Both the position numbers and the translations under genes were made by a program. Below are positions 22,475-29,851 of a stretch of 29,851 nucleotides of DNA, piece by piece (within the stretch, counting starts at the first letter, position 1; every line of letters starts with the position of its first letter). The notes below the pieces were generated by a model. It had not been told where the DNA came from. It saw only the letters and a program-made list of their open reading frames with translations, and ran no database searches. The stretch comes from DATFPQ01 sp035264765 (GTDB taxonomy: Bacteria; Actinomycetota; Actinomycetes; Actinomycetales; Angustibacteraceae). The stretch is from positions 1 through 29,851 of the forward strand of contig DATFPQ010000039.1 in assembly GCA_035264765.1 (NCBI GenBank). Reading direction: 5' to 3'.

Positions 22475-23581
22475 ATGACTGCAACCACCATGCTCGGGTT
22501 CGGCCGTGCCACGACGACCCCGACTGTTGTTCCGCGCCGCGCCTCCGGGTTTCGCGCTGGCGGCGGCGATGCTCGGGTTTGCGGTGGTCGCGCTGGACGC
22601 GCAGATCGTCAAGGTCGCACTGCCGGTCATCCGTGGCGACCTGGGTGGGGGCCTGTCTGGGCTGCAGTGCGTGGTGACCGGCTACACGTTGGCGTTCTCC
22701 GCGCTGCAGCTGATCGCCGGCAGCGTCGCCGACCGGGTCGGCGCCCGGCGTGCCTACGGGGCGGGCATGGTCCTGTTCGTACTGGGCGATGGGCGGTTCG
22801 GTCGCCGCGGCGGCCGGCCCGGTGCTCGGCGGCGCGCTGACCGCGCTGGACTGGCGGCTGATCTTCTTCGTGAACCTGCCGGTCGGCGCACTCGCGCTGG
22901 CGGTCCTGGCCCGCGTCACGCCGTCCGAGCGCGGCAGCTCCCGGTTCGACTGGACCGGACAGGTCAGCGGTGCTCGGCCTGGTCGCCGTCACCTACGCGG
23001 TGATCGAGGGCGGCGACCTCGGCTACGGCAGCCCGGTCATCCTGGCCGCGGTCGCGGTCACGGTCGTCGCGGTGGTCGTGTTCCTGGGGGCGCAGGCCCG
23101 CGGCCGGCATCCGATGGTGCCGCTGGACCTGTTCGGTTCCCGGGTCGTCGCCACCGCGCTGGTCGTTGCGCTCAACCCTCGCGTCGCCCGCGTCGTAGGG
23201 AAGCACGGACGCGTGCTGCCGATCGTGGGCGGGCTGCTGGCGGTGGTCGTAGGGCTCGTCGCGCTGAGCTTGCTGCCCGCCGACGTTCCCGTGCTGCTGG
23301 TCGCCGCAGTGATGGTGCCGGTCGGCGTGGGCGGCTCGTTCACCGTGCCGCCGGTGACCGCGATGATCCTCGACCACGTCCCGGGGCACCCGGCCGGCAC
23401 GGCCAGCGGCGTGCTCAGCACCGCCCGGCAGCTGGGTGGCTCGCTCGCCGTGGCCGGATACGGCGCGGTCGTCGCGGGGCAGGCCAGCTTCCAGGCTGGG
23501 CTGCGGATCAGCCTGCTGGCCAGCGCCGTCGGCCTTGCCGTCCTCGCCGTCGCCGTCCTCGCCCTGCATCGGGCGGCCTGA
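22475..23581 (+). pseudogene. Broken DHA2-type (EmrB/QacA) MFS efflux transporter gene
   Basis: Pieces of a 14-helix drug/proton antiporter lie in order but in different frames. MTATTMLGFGRATTT starts at 22475; an extra base near 22552 shifts to the frame with GFALAAAMLGFAVVALDAQ and YTLAFSALQLIAGSVADRVG. At about 22785 the sequence jumps from GMVLFVLG straight to WAMGGSVAAAAGPVLGG, omitting some 55-60 residues (helices 3-4). Near 22968 two bases seem lost before VLGLVAVTYAVIEGG. At about 23162 LDLFGSRVVATA jumps in frame to LVVALNPRVARVVGKHG, omitting about 50 residues. The end (SGVLSTARQLGGSLAVAGYG) is normal. About 370 codons remain of the usual 470 or so. It cannot give a working transporter. 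First gene of the operon divergent from the MmyB-type regulator. Confidence 0.82.
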
Positions 23582-23696
23582 CCACGCCCGTACCGACCCG
23601 TACGCCGCGCCGTAGGCCCGGCCACCGTCCGGCCACCGGCCGAGTGCACGCTTTCCGCACTGGCTCGCCCACTCTCATCCGTCAACAAGGAGAACC

Positions 23697-24533
23697 ATGT
23701 CCACCTGGCTCATCACGGGCAGCTCCACCGGCCTCGGCCGCGACCTGGCTCGCGCGGTGCTTGCCGCCGGCCACAACGCCATCGTGACGGCGCGCAACGC
23801 CGACTCGGTCCGTGACCTCGCTGAGGCCCATCCCGACACCGCTCTGGCGGTGCCGCTCGACGTCACCAACGCAGCCCAGGTTGCGGGCGCGGTACGTGCG
23901 GGCGAAGAGCGCTTCGGGGCGATCGACGTCCTGGTGAACAACGCCGGCTATGGCTACCGGGCCGCTGTCGAGGAGGGCGACGACGCGGACGTCGCGGCCC
24001 TGTTCGCCACCAACGTCTTCGGGCCGGTCGCCCTCATCAAGGCCGCGCTGCCCGGAATGCGGGCGCGCAAGAGCGGCGCCATCGTCAACGTCTCGTCCAT
24101 CGGCGCCCGGATCTGCCCTCCGGGGTCCGGCTACTACGCCGCCACGAAGGCCGCCCTCGAGAGCCTGTCCGGGTCGCTGCGCAAGGAGCTCGCCCCGCTG
24201 GGCATCAGCGTCGTCGTCGTCGAGCCCGGCGGGTTTCGGACCGACTTCGCCGGCCGGTCCCTTCAACAGTCCGCCACCGTGATCGACGACTACGCGGAGA
24301 CCGCTGGCAAGCGCCGCAAGGAGAACGACAGCACCCACGGCGCCCAGCCCGGCGACCCGGCCCGCGCCGCCCGCGCCATCATCACCGCCGTCGAGGCGGA
24401 CCAGCCGCCCGCCCTGCTGATGCTCGGAACCGACGCGCTCACCAGCATCCGCGCCGTGATCGACGCCCAGCTCGCCGAGCTCACCGCCTGGGAGAAGACC
24501 AGCCTGAGCACGGACTTCCCCGCCTCGCCCTGA
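23697..24533 (+). CDS. Short-chain dehydrogenase/reductase
   Basis: 278 residues; ATG at 23697 with AAGGAG five bases upstream. Intact classical SDR: TGSSTGLGR (7-15), TARN (31-34), LDVTN (54-58), NNAGYG (81-86), Ser133/Ser134, and YAATK (147-151), followed by VVEPGGFRTDFAG. The long C-terminal part (YAETAGKRRKENDSTHGAQP, DPARAARAIITAV) is usual for this oxidoreductase group. It sits 115 bases after the broken MFS gene and 32 bases before the broken aldo-keto reductase gene, and is the only intact member of the operon. Substrate unknown; these genes typically accompany MmyB-type regulators. Confidence 0.92.
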   Translation: MSTWLITGSSTGLGRDLARAVLAAGHNAIVTARNADSVRDLAEAHPDTALAVPLDVTNAAQVAGAVRAGEERFGAIDVLVNNAGYGYRAAVEEGDDADVAALFATNVFGPVALIKAALPGMRARKSGAIVNVSSIGARICPPGSGYYAATKAALESLSGSLRKELAPLGISVVVVEPGGFRTDFAGRSLQQSATVIDDYAETAGKRRKENDSTHGAQPGDPARAARAIITAVEADQPPALLMLGTDALTSIRAVIDAQLAELTAWEKTSLSTDFPASP

Positions 24534-24565
24534 ACCGCCCGCTTCCCACCGAACAAAGGAAGAAC

Positions 24566-25239
24566 ATGCAGACGGTCACCCTGAACAACGGCGTCGAGAT
24601 GCCGGTCCTCGGCTTCGGCGTCTTCCAGATCCCTGCCGAGCAGACCGAGCAGGCCGTTCTCGACGCCCTCGCCGCCGGCTACCGCTCCCTCGACACCGCC
24701 GCCTCCTACGGCAACGAGGAAGCCGTCGGCCGCGCCATCGCCGCCAGCGGCGTCCCTCGCGAAGAGCTGTTCGTGACCACCAAGCTCTGGACGCAGGACA
24801 TCCCGACCGCCTGGTCGACCTCATCGAGCACAACGAGATCACTCCCGCGGTCAACCAGATCGAGACCCACCCCTTCTACCAGCGCGCCGCCGACCAGCAG
24901 CTCATGGCCGAGCGCGGCGTGCAGATCGAGTCCTGGGGCCCATTCGCCGAGGGGCGCAACAGTCTCTTCATCCACCCCGTCCTCACCGAGATCGGTGAGG
25001 CGAATGGCAAGTCGGTCGCACAGGTCGTGCTTCGCTGGCTTCTCCAGCGCGGCGTCGTCGCCGTCGCCAAGTCCGTGCGCCCGGACCGCATGGCCGACAA
25101 CCTCGACATCTTCGACTTCGAGCTCACCGACGAGCAGATGGCCCGCATCGCCTCGCTCGACACCGGCGAGTCGCTGTTCTTCAGCCACCGCGACCCGGCC
25201 ATGGTCAGCGCGATCGGCACTTGCCGCATCCACGACTGA
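24566..25239 (+). pseudogene. Aldo/keto reductase gene with internal deletion
   Basis: The ATG at 24566 has AAAGGAAG close upstream. The first 80 codons are a normal AKR start: GVEMPVLGFGVFQIP, LDTAASYGNEEAVGRAI with Asp43 and Tyr48, and FVTTKLW with Lys73. At about 24805 the reading jumps from TQDIP to a second frame beginning DRLVDLIEHNEITPAVNQIE, continuing QIESWGPFAEGRNSLF, VAQVVLRWLLQRGVVAVAKS and FELTDEQMARIASLD to the TGA at 25237-25239. About 60 residues are missing, including the segment with the catalytic His (LIHQP in relatives) and the conserved GVSNF motif, and the frame changes at the junction. The product cannot be an active reductase. Confidence 0.82.
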
Positions 25240-25438
25240 CGGGGCGAGCGTGGCTGTCAGCCTTGGCGTGGTGTCGCGGCGCACGGTCCTTCGAGGAGCG
25301 GGGGAGAAGTACCACTACGGCGGACGGCGCTGCCTGGTCGCCGAGGCCGTCTGATCCGCGGAGTCGCACCACCTCGTCTAGTCGTGCCACATGATCGCCG
25401 CCCCATCGCGTCTCGCCGGACTCAGGCATGCTGGTGAG

Positions 25439-26293
25439 GTGTCTTCAACGCAGGCCGGCTCACCTGACCCGTCCGAGTGGACGTGGGACTCCTCGCTGTA
25501 CGCCGGAAGCGCCAGCTACTACGCCGTCGGTCGAGTCCCTTACCCTGCGGCAGTCGCCGAGGCGCTCGTTGCCCCGCTCGAGCTGGATGGCTCTGGGCGG
25601 TTGCTCGACGTCGGTTGCGGTCCGGGGTCGTTGACCTTGCTGCTGGCGCCGTACTTCGCTGAGGCCGTGGGCGTCGACGCGGACGCCGACATGCTGGCCG
25701 AGGCCGCTCGGCTCGCCGAACGCCAGAAGATCCGCAACGTCAGCTGGCGGCACCTGCGCGGCGAGGAACTGCCGGCTGACCTACCGCCGGTCCGGGTGGT
25801 GACCTTCGCGCAATCATTCCACTGGATGGATCGACCTCGCGTCGCGGCCGCTGCTCGCTCCATGCTGGTACCGGACGGCGCAGTGGTGCATGTGCATGCC
25901 ACCACACACGAGGGCGTCGACGCCGACGTCGACCTGCCACATCCCCGGCCACCCCGCCAGGCCATCACGCGGTTGGTTCAGGCTTACCTCGGGCCGGCGC
26001 GTCGCGCCGGCCGTGGTGTGCTGCCGTCCCGAACGGGAGGGGACGAGGACACCATCTATCGCGCCGCCGGGTTCATCGGTCCACAACGGCTGGAAGTGGC
26101 CGGTCGCACCGTCAACCGCACAACTGAGGAGGTCGTCGCGTCGATCTACTCGTTGTCGTCCTCCGCCCCGCACCTGTTCGGCGACCGGCTCCAGGAGTTC
26201 GACGGAGAGCTACGCGAGCTGCTGACCGCTGCAAGTGACGACGGCTGGTTCAGTGAATGGATGCGGTCAATCTCCTTGGACATCTGGCGCTGA
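25439..26293 (+). CDS. Class I SAM-dependent methyltransferase
   Basis: 284 residues from the GTG at 25439; an ATG at 25391 would add 16 residues. Neither has a ribosome site, but CATGCT lies six bases before the GTG, fitting a leaderless start. After WDSSLYAGSASYYAVGRVPYP comes motif I LLDVGCGPG (55-63), then VGVDADADMLAEA (motif II acidic residue) and VVTFAQSFHWMDR (motif IV region). The C-terminal part has RTTEEVVASIYSLSSSAPHLFG, frequent in this methyltransferase subgroup. The substrate is unknown. A small hairpin follows the stop. Confidence 0.88.
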   Translation: MSSTQAGSPDPSEWTWDSSLYAGSASYYAVGRVPYPAAVAEALVAPLELDGSGRLLDVGCGPGSLTLLLAPYFAEAVGVDADADMLAEAARLAERQKIRNVSWRHLRGEELPADLPPVRVVTFAQSFHWMDRPRVAAAARSMLVPDGAVVHVHATTHEGVDADVDLPHPRPPRQAITRLVQAYLGPARRAGRGVLPSRTGGDEDTIYRAAGFIGPQRLEVAGRTVNRTTEEVVASIYSLSSSAPHLFGDRLQEFDGELRELLTAASDDGWFSEWMRSISLDIWR

Positions 26294-26334
26294 AGCCTTC
26301 CTGCAATCCTGCCCGGGTGTTTGCGATCTCCTGC

Positions 26335-26353
26335 CGTCGCCCTCGGAGCGACG
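26335..26353 (+). terminator. Possible terminator after the methyltransferase gene
   Basis: CGTCGC (26335-26340) and GCGACG (26348-26353) form a 6-bp stem with a 7-base loop, 42 bases after the stop codon. No T-run follows. Confidence 0.35.
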
Positions 26354-26400
26354 AGAGCGAATGGTGAATGTCGATACCACCCCATGCGCCGGGGCCGCAG

Positions 26401-26406
26401 TAGCCT
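26401..26406 (+). promoter_or_regulatory. -10 box for a leaderless message
   Basis: TAGCCT fits the actinobacterial TANNNT -10 and ends six bases before the GTG at 26413, so transcription should start at the start codon. No ribosome site and no clear -35 are present. Confidence 0.5.
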
Positions 26407-26412
26407 CGACCG

Positions 26413-27525
26413 GTGCTGTCGCTCACGTGGCTGGGTGCCCTCGCCTGGCGCATGCGAAGTCAGCTCCTCGACCCCGTCGGCGCGACGTCGACCGCCGGCG
26501 TGGTCGGCACCCTAGGTGCGGTCGCGGCCCAGCTCGACCCGGCAGCCGCTGAGCTGGGCGTCCGCACCCGACGACGAAGCTCGCGACCGGGCGACGTGGC
26601 ACGCGCCTTGGACGAAGGGCGCATCATCAAGACCTTTGCCTTCCGCGGCGCCACGCATCTGATGACCCCGGACGAGGCGGGCGTCTATCTCGCGCTGCGT
26701 GCCGCGAGCCGCATGTGGGAGCGTCCAAGCTGGCAGAGCCACTACCAGCTCGCGCCGGCCGACTGGCCCGCGCTGCGCGAGGCGGTCCGCGAGGCGCTCA
26801 TCGACGGGCCGATGACCCGCCCCGAGCTCGCCGCTGCCGTGGCTTCCCACCCCAGGTTCGCGCACCTGGCGCCGGCGTTCACCGATCCCTCGGCCACGTT
26901 CCTCAAGCCGCTGGCTTGGCGGGGCGACCTGAGCCTGGGACCGTTGCGCGAAGGCCAGTTGACGCTCCAGCGCCTCGACGGCAACCCTCGATGGAGTGGC
27001 CTGCCCCATCTCGACGAGGCCGGACCGCGCGCGATCGAGGCCTACCTGCGGGCGTACGGGCCAGCTTCCGCGGACAACCTGCAGTACTGGCTGGGGGAGG
27101 GTCTGGGCGTCCGCCGCGCCCTGATCCGCCAGTGGGTCGCTCGCTTGGACGGCCGACTGTGCACGGTCGACGTCGAGGCCGAGCCCCGGCTGGTGCTGAG
27201 CGACGACGTCGACGAGCTGGTTGCGGCACGTCCGACGAGCGCCGTGCGGCTCCTGCCGAAGTACGACCAGTGGGTGCTCGGCCCCGGCACCCGCGACGTC
27301 CACGTCGTGCCGGCCGAGCTCCGGTCCGATGTGAGTCGGGGCGCCAATGTCGTGGTCGTCGGTGGAGTCGTCGCCGGCACCTGGTCGCTGACCGGCCAGG
27401 CGGTGGTGACGTCCTGGGGAGCGGACGCCGCGATGCCCGCGCACGATGACCTGGACACCGAGGTGGCGCGGCTCGCTGAAATCGTCGGCCGGCCCCTCCA
27501 CCGGTCGACCGCCGGAGCGACGTAG
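26413..27525 (+). CDS. Winged-helix DNA-binding protein, AlkZ/YcaQ-like (HTH_42)
   Basis: 370 residues; GTG at 26413, apparently leaderless. The protein follows the HTH_42 family layout: an N-terminal region that scans RMRSQLLDP, a block KTFAFRGATHLMTPDEAGVY near 75-95, TRPELAAAVASHPRF near 135, a block RAIEAYLRAYGPASADNLQYW near 203-223, and LLPKYDQWVLG near 283, the counterpart of LPEFDEYLLG in relatives. True AlkZ members are DNA glycosylases acting on crosslinked or bulky bases using a QxQ or QxD motif; that motif was not recognised here, so the activity is open. It stands alone between the methyltransferase and the hydrolase gene. Confidence 0.82.
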   Translation: MLSLTWLGALAWRMRSQLLDPVGATSTAGVVGTLGAVAAQLDPAAAELGVRTRRRSSRPGDVARALDEGRIIKTFAFRGATHLMTPDEAGVYLALRAASRMWERPSWQSHYQLAPADWPALREAVREALIDGPMTRPELAAAVASHPRFAHLAPAFTDPSATFLKPLAWRGDLSLGPLREGQLTLQRLDGNPRWSGLPHLDEAGPRAIEAYLRAYGPASADNLQYWLGEGLGVRRALIRQWVARLDGRLCTVDVEAEPRLVLSDDVDELVAARPTSAVRLLPKYDQWVLGPGTRDVHVVPAELRSDVSRGANVVVVGGVVAGTWSLTGQAVVTSWGADAAMPAHDDLDTEVARLAEIVGRPLHRSTAGAT

Positions 27526-27574
27526 CGTCTCGAGCCCGCGCGCTGGGCAGCGTTCCCCTCGGTGGTTTGCAAGG

Positions 27575-28345
27575 ATGATCGACGTGGCCGAGCGCGTGTG
27601 GTTCCCCAGCTCGAGCGGGCCCCGGCTGGCTGGTCTCATCGACCAGCCGGAGGACCCCGTCCGCGGCTGGGGCGTCTTCTCACACGGCTTTACCCTGGGC
27701 AAGGACAGTCCGGCTGCGAGCCGCATCTGCAAGCAGTTGGCCAGCGAGGGTGTCGGAATGTTGCGCTTCGATAACCTCGGACTCGGCGACTCCGAGGGCG
27801 ACTGGGGTGACGGTTCGTTCTCGCACAAGGTCGCCGACACCGCCCAGGCGGCGCGGTTCTTGGAGAACTCCGGCCGCGATGTGCGGCTCCTGGTGGGACA
27901 CTCCTTCGGTGGGGCGGCGGTGATTGCCGCGGCCCACCAGCTGGAGTCAGTGCGCGCGGTGGCCAGCATCGGCGCCCCGTACGAACCCGCGCACGTGGAA
28001 CATACCTATGACGCGCTCGTGGACCGGATCCTCGCCGACGGGGAGGCGCCGTTCCTGATCGGTGGGAAGGCGCTCACCCTGCGGCGGCACTTTCTCGAGG
28101 ACGTGCGCAGGGTGGACCTGCACGAGCAGATCCGCACTCTGCACCGGGCGCTGCTCGTGATGCACTCCCCAACCGACAACACGGTGGGCATCGCGAACGC
28201 GAGCGAGATCTTCCGCGCGGCGCGGCATCCTCGCAGCTTCGTGTCGCTGGAAGGTGCTGACCACCTCCTCACCGGCCGCAACCAGGCCAAGCGGGCGGCT
28301 CGCATCATCAGCGCATGGGCCGATCCCTACCTTACCGACCCATGA
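27575..28345 (+). CDS. Alpha/beta hydrolase of the OsmC-associated type
   Basis: 256 residues from the ATG at 27575 (ribosome site GGTGG, weak). The order of motifs is VFSHGFTLGKD (34-44, oxyanion region), VGMLRFDNLGLGDSEG (60-75), the nucleophile elbow GHSFGG (108-113, Ser110), Asp201 in HSPTDNTVG and His230 in GADHLLTG. FVSLEGADHLL and the ARHPRSF stretch are diagnostic for hydrolases that in many bacteria are fused to an OsmC peroxiredoxin-like domain. Here no OsmC part follows; the gene ends at the usual junction (AWADPYLTDP) and converges on the VOC gene with an overlap of 19 bases. The substrate is unknown. Confidence 0.88.
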   Translation: MIDVAERVWFPSSSGPRLAGLIDQPEDPVRGWGVFSHGFTLGKDSPAASRICKQLASEGVGMLRFDNLGLGDSEGDWGDGSFSHKVADTAQAARFLENSGRDVRLLVGHSFGGAAVIAAAHQLESVRAVASIGAPYEPAHVEHTYDALVDRILADGEAPFLIGGKALTLRRHFLEDVRRVDLHEQIRTLHRALLVMHSPTDNTVGIANASEIFRAARHPRSFVSLEGADHLLTGRNQAKRAARIISAWADPYLTDP

Positions 28346-28743
28346 TCGCCGGGCGCGCTGACATTTCCGCTGCCATAGGGGCGGGTAATGATCTCCAGGA
28401 AGTGCCCGCTGGGGTCCTCCCAGTAGACGCCGCGGCCGCCGTCATTGGTATTGATCTCGCCCTGGGAACGTCGGAAAGGGTCCGCCCAGTAGACCAGGCC
28501 GCGTTCGCGGATTCGACCAAAAATCTCGTCGAACCGGTCCTCGTCGACGAGGAACGCATAGTGCTGCGGGTGCACCGGACCATGGTCGTCAGCGAAGTCC
28601 AGCGAGACGTCGTTGTCGACGTGCACGACCAAGAACGGGCCGTAGGGCTCCGGCTGTCCTACTCCGAGAATCTCGGACAGAAAAGTCGCGGACTCTTGCT
28701 TGTCGCGCACCGCTACGATCGTGTGGTTCAGCTCGACTGCCAT
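28327..28743 (-). CDS. VOC-superfamily (glyoxalase-like) protein
   Basis: 138 residues from the ATG at 28743, with AAGG ten bases upstream; the ATG two codons earlier (28749) is possible. Two beta-alpha-beta-beta-beta modules are visible: ELNHTIVAVRDKQESATFLSE with His in the first strand and FLVVHVDNDVSLDFAD, then HYAFLVDEDRFDEIFGRIRE and GRGVYWEDPSGHFLEIITRP, in which the Glu of LEI is the usual last metal ligand. Complete, unlike the VOC gene at 20158. It may be a dioxygenase- or lyase-type enzyme or a resistance protein. It overlaps the end of the hydrolase gene tail to tail. Confidence 0.88.
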   Translation of the reverse strand: MAVELNHTIVAVRDKQESATFLSEILGVGQPEPYGPFLVVHVDNDVSLDFADDHGPVHPQHYAFLVDEDRFDEIFGRIRERGLVYWADPFRRSQGEINTNDGGRGVYWEDPSGHFLEIITRPYGSGNVSAPGDHGSVR

Positions 28744-28924
28744 CGGCATCCACCCTTCTCACGGCGGCCCCGTTGCCTGGGTGGCCCGTCCCAAGCCACA
28801 GAGTCAGTGTTCCACCCATGCCTGCCGCGGTGTCGCCTGTCGCGAGCTCTCGTTCGTTGCCGCCAGACGCGCCGCCTGCTCTCTCGTCCCCCGCGCCGCA
28901 GGTGTTCGTGGGCTCACGGCTCTG

Positions 28925-28951
28925 TTGCGGCGCCACGGCCGCGCTTACCCT
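28925..28951 (+). promoter_or_regulatory. Promoter for a leaderless message
   Basis: TACCCT (28946-28951) matches TANNNT and ends six bases before the ATG at 28958. TTGCGG (28925-28930) lies 15 bases upstream as a possible -35, a slightly short spacer. The geometry equals that before the gene at 26413. Confidence 0.5.
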
Positions 28952-28957
28952 CGGCTG

Positions 28958-29524
28958 ATGGCAGAAGTCGTGTTCTTCCATCACTCGGGCGGGCTCACTG
29001 CGGGCGTCAATGCCTTCGCCGACACGCTGCGGGCTGCCGGACACACGGTGCACACGCCTGACCTGTTCGAAGGCAGGACGTTCGCAGATGTGAGCGACGG
29101 GGTGGCTTACACGGAGTCGTTGGGTGAGGCGACCTTCGCCCGACGTGCCGCCGCGGCGGTGAACAACCTCCCCGTCGAGGTGGTGTACGGCGGCGCATCC
29201 TTCGGGGCCGCTCGAGCCGCTGAGCAGGTCTTGAGTCGTCGGGGCGCCCAGTCAGCCTTCTTTTTGTACGGTGCCGTCGCTCCGTCCTGGTGGGATGCCC
29301 TCTGGCCTGACAGCGTTCCGGCTCAGGCGCACCAGGCCGAGGGCGACCCGTGGCGCGAGGTCGAGACCGAGCAGGAGTTCCTTGCGGCTGTGCCGAAGGC
29401 CGAACTGTTCGTGTACCCGACCGCCGGTCATCTTTTCGCCGAGGCCGGGCACCCTGACTATGACGCTGCGAGCGCCGAACTCGCGACGAGGCGGGTCCTG
29501 GAGTTTCTGGCGGCGCGCCGGTAG
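28958..29524 (+). CDS. Dienelactone hydrolase-like alpha/beta hydrolase
   Basis: 188 residues from the ATG at 28958. There is no ribosome site but a well-placed -10, so the message is probably leaderless; the open frame back to 28700 is not coding. VVFFHHSGGLTAGVNAFADTL, TVHTPDLFEGRTF and VVYGGASFGAARAAEQ show the dienelactone-hydrolase group, with Ser81 as nucleophile in place of the Cys of true dienelactone hydrolases, Asp130 in AEGDPW and His158 in TAGHLF. The short size is normal for this actinobacterial branch. The antisense frame of the gene at its right also runs through here but is not considered coding in this part. Substrate unknown. Confidence 0.85.
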   Translation: MAEVVFFHHSGGLTAGVNAFADTLRAAGHTVHTPDLFEGRTFADVSDGVAYTESLGEATFARRAAAAVNNLPVEVVYGGASFGAARAAEQVLSRRGAQSAFFLYGAVAPSWWDALWPDSVPAQAHQAEGDPWREVETEQEFLAAVPKAELFVYPTAGHLFAEAGHPDYDAASAELATRRVLEFLAARR

Positions 29525-29851
29525 CAGTGAGCCGAGCAGACTGCGTTTGCCAATTTCAGCGTGTGGTTCGGCTCTCGTCGTGCGCGCGTAGCAGTACGAG
29601 GCGTAACGCGGAACCCCTAACCTCTCTTGGCGCCGGTTCACCATCTCGGTGATCCAGATGGGCGCGAACGGAGAGGTGCAGTTCGGGGGCGTCGGGTAAT
29701 CCTCGAGCACCTTCAGGCGCTCACCGATGTTGATGGCGCGAGCGCGATGCTGGACGTGCTCGATCCCGATCTGCGCCAGACAGTGGTTCATCGCCCACTG
29801 CAGGCGGTCCGGGGCGTCCTTCATCTCCGCTTCGACGATGTCGAGCAGTCC
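29252..29851 (-). CDS. DNA alkylation repair protein, AlkD-like (C-terminal part, start outside window)
   Basis: The gene enters from the right edge. The first visible residues, DIVEAEMKDAPDRLQWAMN, then HCLAQIGIEHVQHRARAINI, GERLKVLEDYPTPPNCTSP and FAPIWITEMVNRR, match the end of AlkD-type HEAT-repeat DNA glycosylases, where CTSPFAPIW-x-EMV is near the C-terminus. They remove N3- and N7-alkylated purines. In relatives the protein stops within a few residues of this point, near 29640. Here the frame stays open to 29252, adding some 120 residues with no family character and running antisense through the dienelactone-hydrolase gene. A one-base shift just after MVNRR would give a TAG at once, so the natural stop has probably been lost by a small indel. 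The last third of these coordinates is therefore doubtful. Confidence 0.68.
   Translation of the reverse strand, partial: GLLDIVEAEMKDAPDRLQWAMNHCLAQIGIEHVQHRARAINIGERLKVLEDYPTPPNCTSPFAPIWITEMVNRRQERLGVPRYASYCYARTTRAEPHAEIGKRSLLGSLLPARRQKLQDPPRREFGARSVIVRVPGLGEKMTGGRVHEQFGLRHSRKELLLGLDLAPRVALGLVRLSRNAVRPEGIPPGRSDGTVQKEG

Noticed and set aside
1..29851. CRISPR array, insertion sequence or prophage
   Set aside because: No regularly spaced repeats, no transposase or integrase reading, and no att-like duplicated ends were seen despite the decayed genes.

Overview
The window is high-GC DNA (about 70 percent by eye) with many GTG starts, AGGAG-type ribosome sites, TANNNT -10 boxes placed six bases before start codons, LacI/CUT1 sugar modules, a large MalT/LAL-type regulator and an MmyB-type Xre regulator. 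This points to a free-living, saprophytic actinomycete. The genus cannot be fixed from the sequence alone, and no RNA gene, IS element or CRISPR array was seen.

Layout: (1) 1-5553 is an alpha-mannoside module on the minus strand: GH38 alpha-mannosidase, sugar-binding lipoprotein and the start of a CUT1 permease, read from one promoter that overlaps two tandem LacI-type operators, with the lacI-type gene divergent. (2) 5554-6564 holds a decayed ParB-domain gene and a small gene of unknown function. (3) 6645-11327 is a divergent pair: a LAL regulator and a cellulose-synthase-like GT2 enzyme with a C-terminal PilZ (c-di-GMP) domain. (4) 11358-18171 is a second sugar locus: a LacI regulator, an ADP-ribosylglycohydrolase-family enzyme with a large C-terminal beta-sandwich extension, and a divergent CUT1 operon (binding protein and two permeases). 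Two TGAACCGGTT(C/A)A palindromes sit exactly in the two divergent promoters. Neither transport system has its own ATPase gene here, so a shared one elsewhere is likely. (5) 18172-25239 is a patchwork of small metabolic genes and broken genes: a DUF4239-like remnant, an SDR, a VOC protein cut at its last strand, an acetoacetate-decarboxylase-like protein, an MmyB-type regulator, and a divergent efflux/SDR/aldo-keto reductase operon in which the transporter and the AKR both carry internal deletions. (6) 25439-29851 is a run of unrelated housekeeping or stress genes: methyltransferase, AlkZ-like winged-helix protein, OsmC-type hydrolase, VOC protein, dienelactone-hydrolase-like protein and the end of an AlkD-like DNA glycosylase.

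The most interesting system is the 12.4-18.2 kb locus, where a protein of the ADP-ribosylglycohydrolase fold, with altered first metal motif and a NEW3-like/jelly-roll-like tail, is wired as the only candidate intracellular hydrolase of a sugar import operon. The most interesting anomaly is the 22.5-25.2 kb operon, which has three separate losses of roughly 50-60 codons plus several one- or two-base frameshifts while its middle gene is intact.
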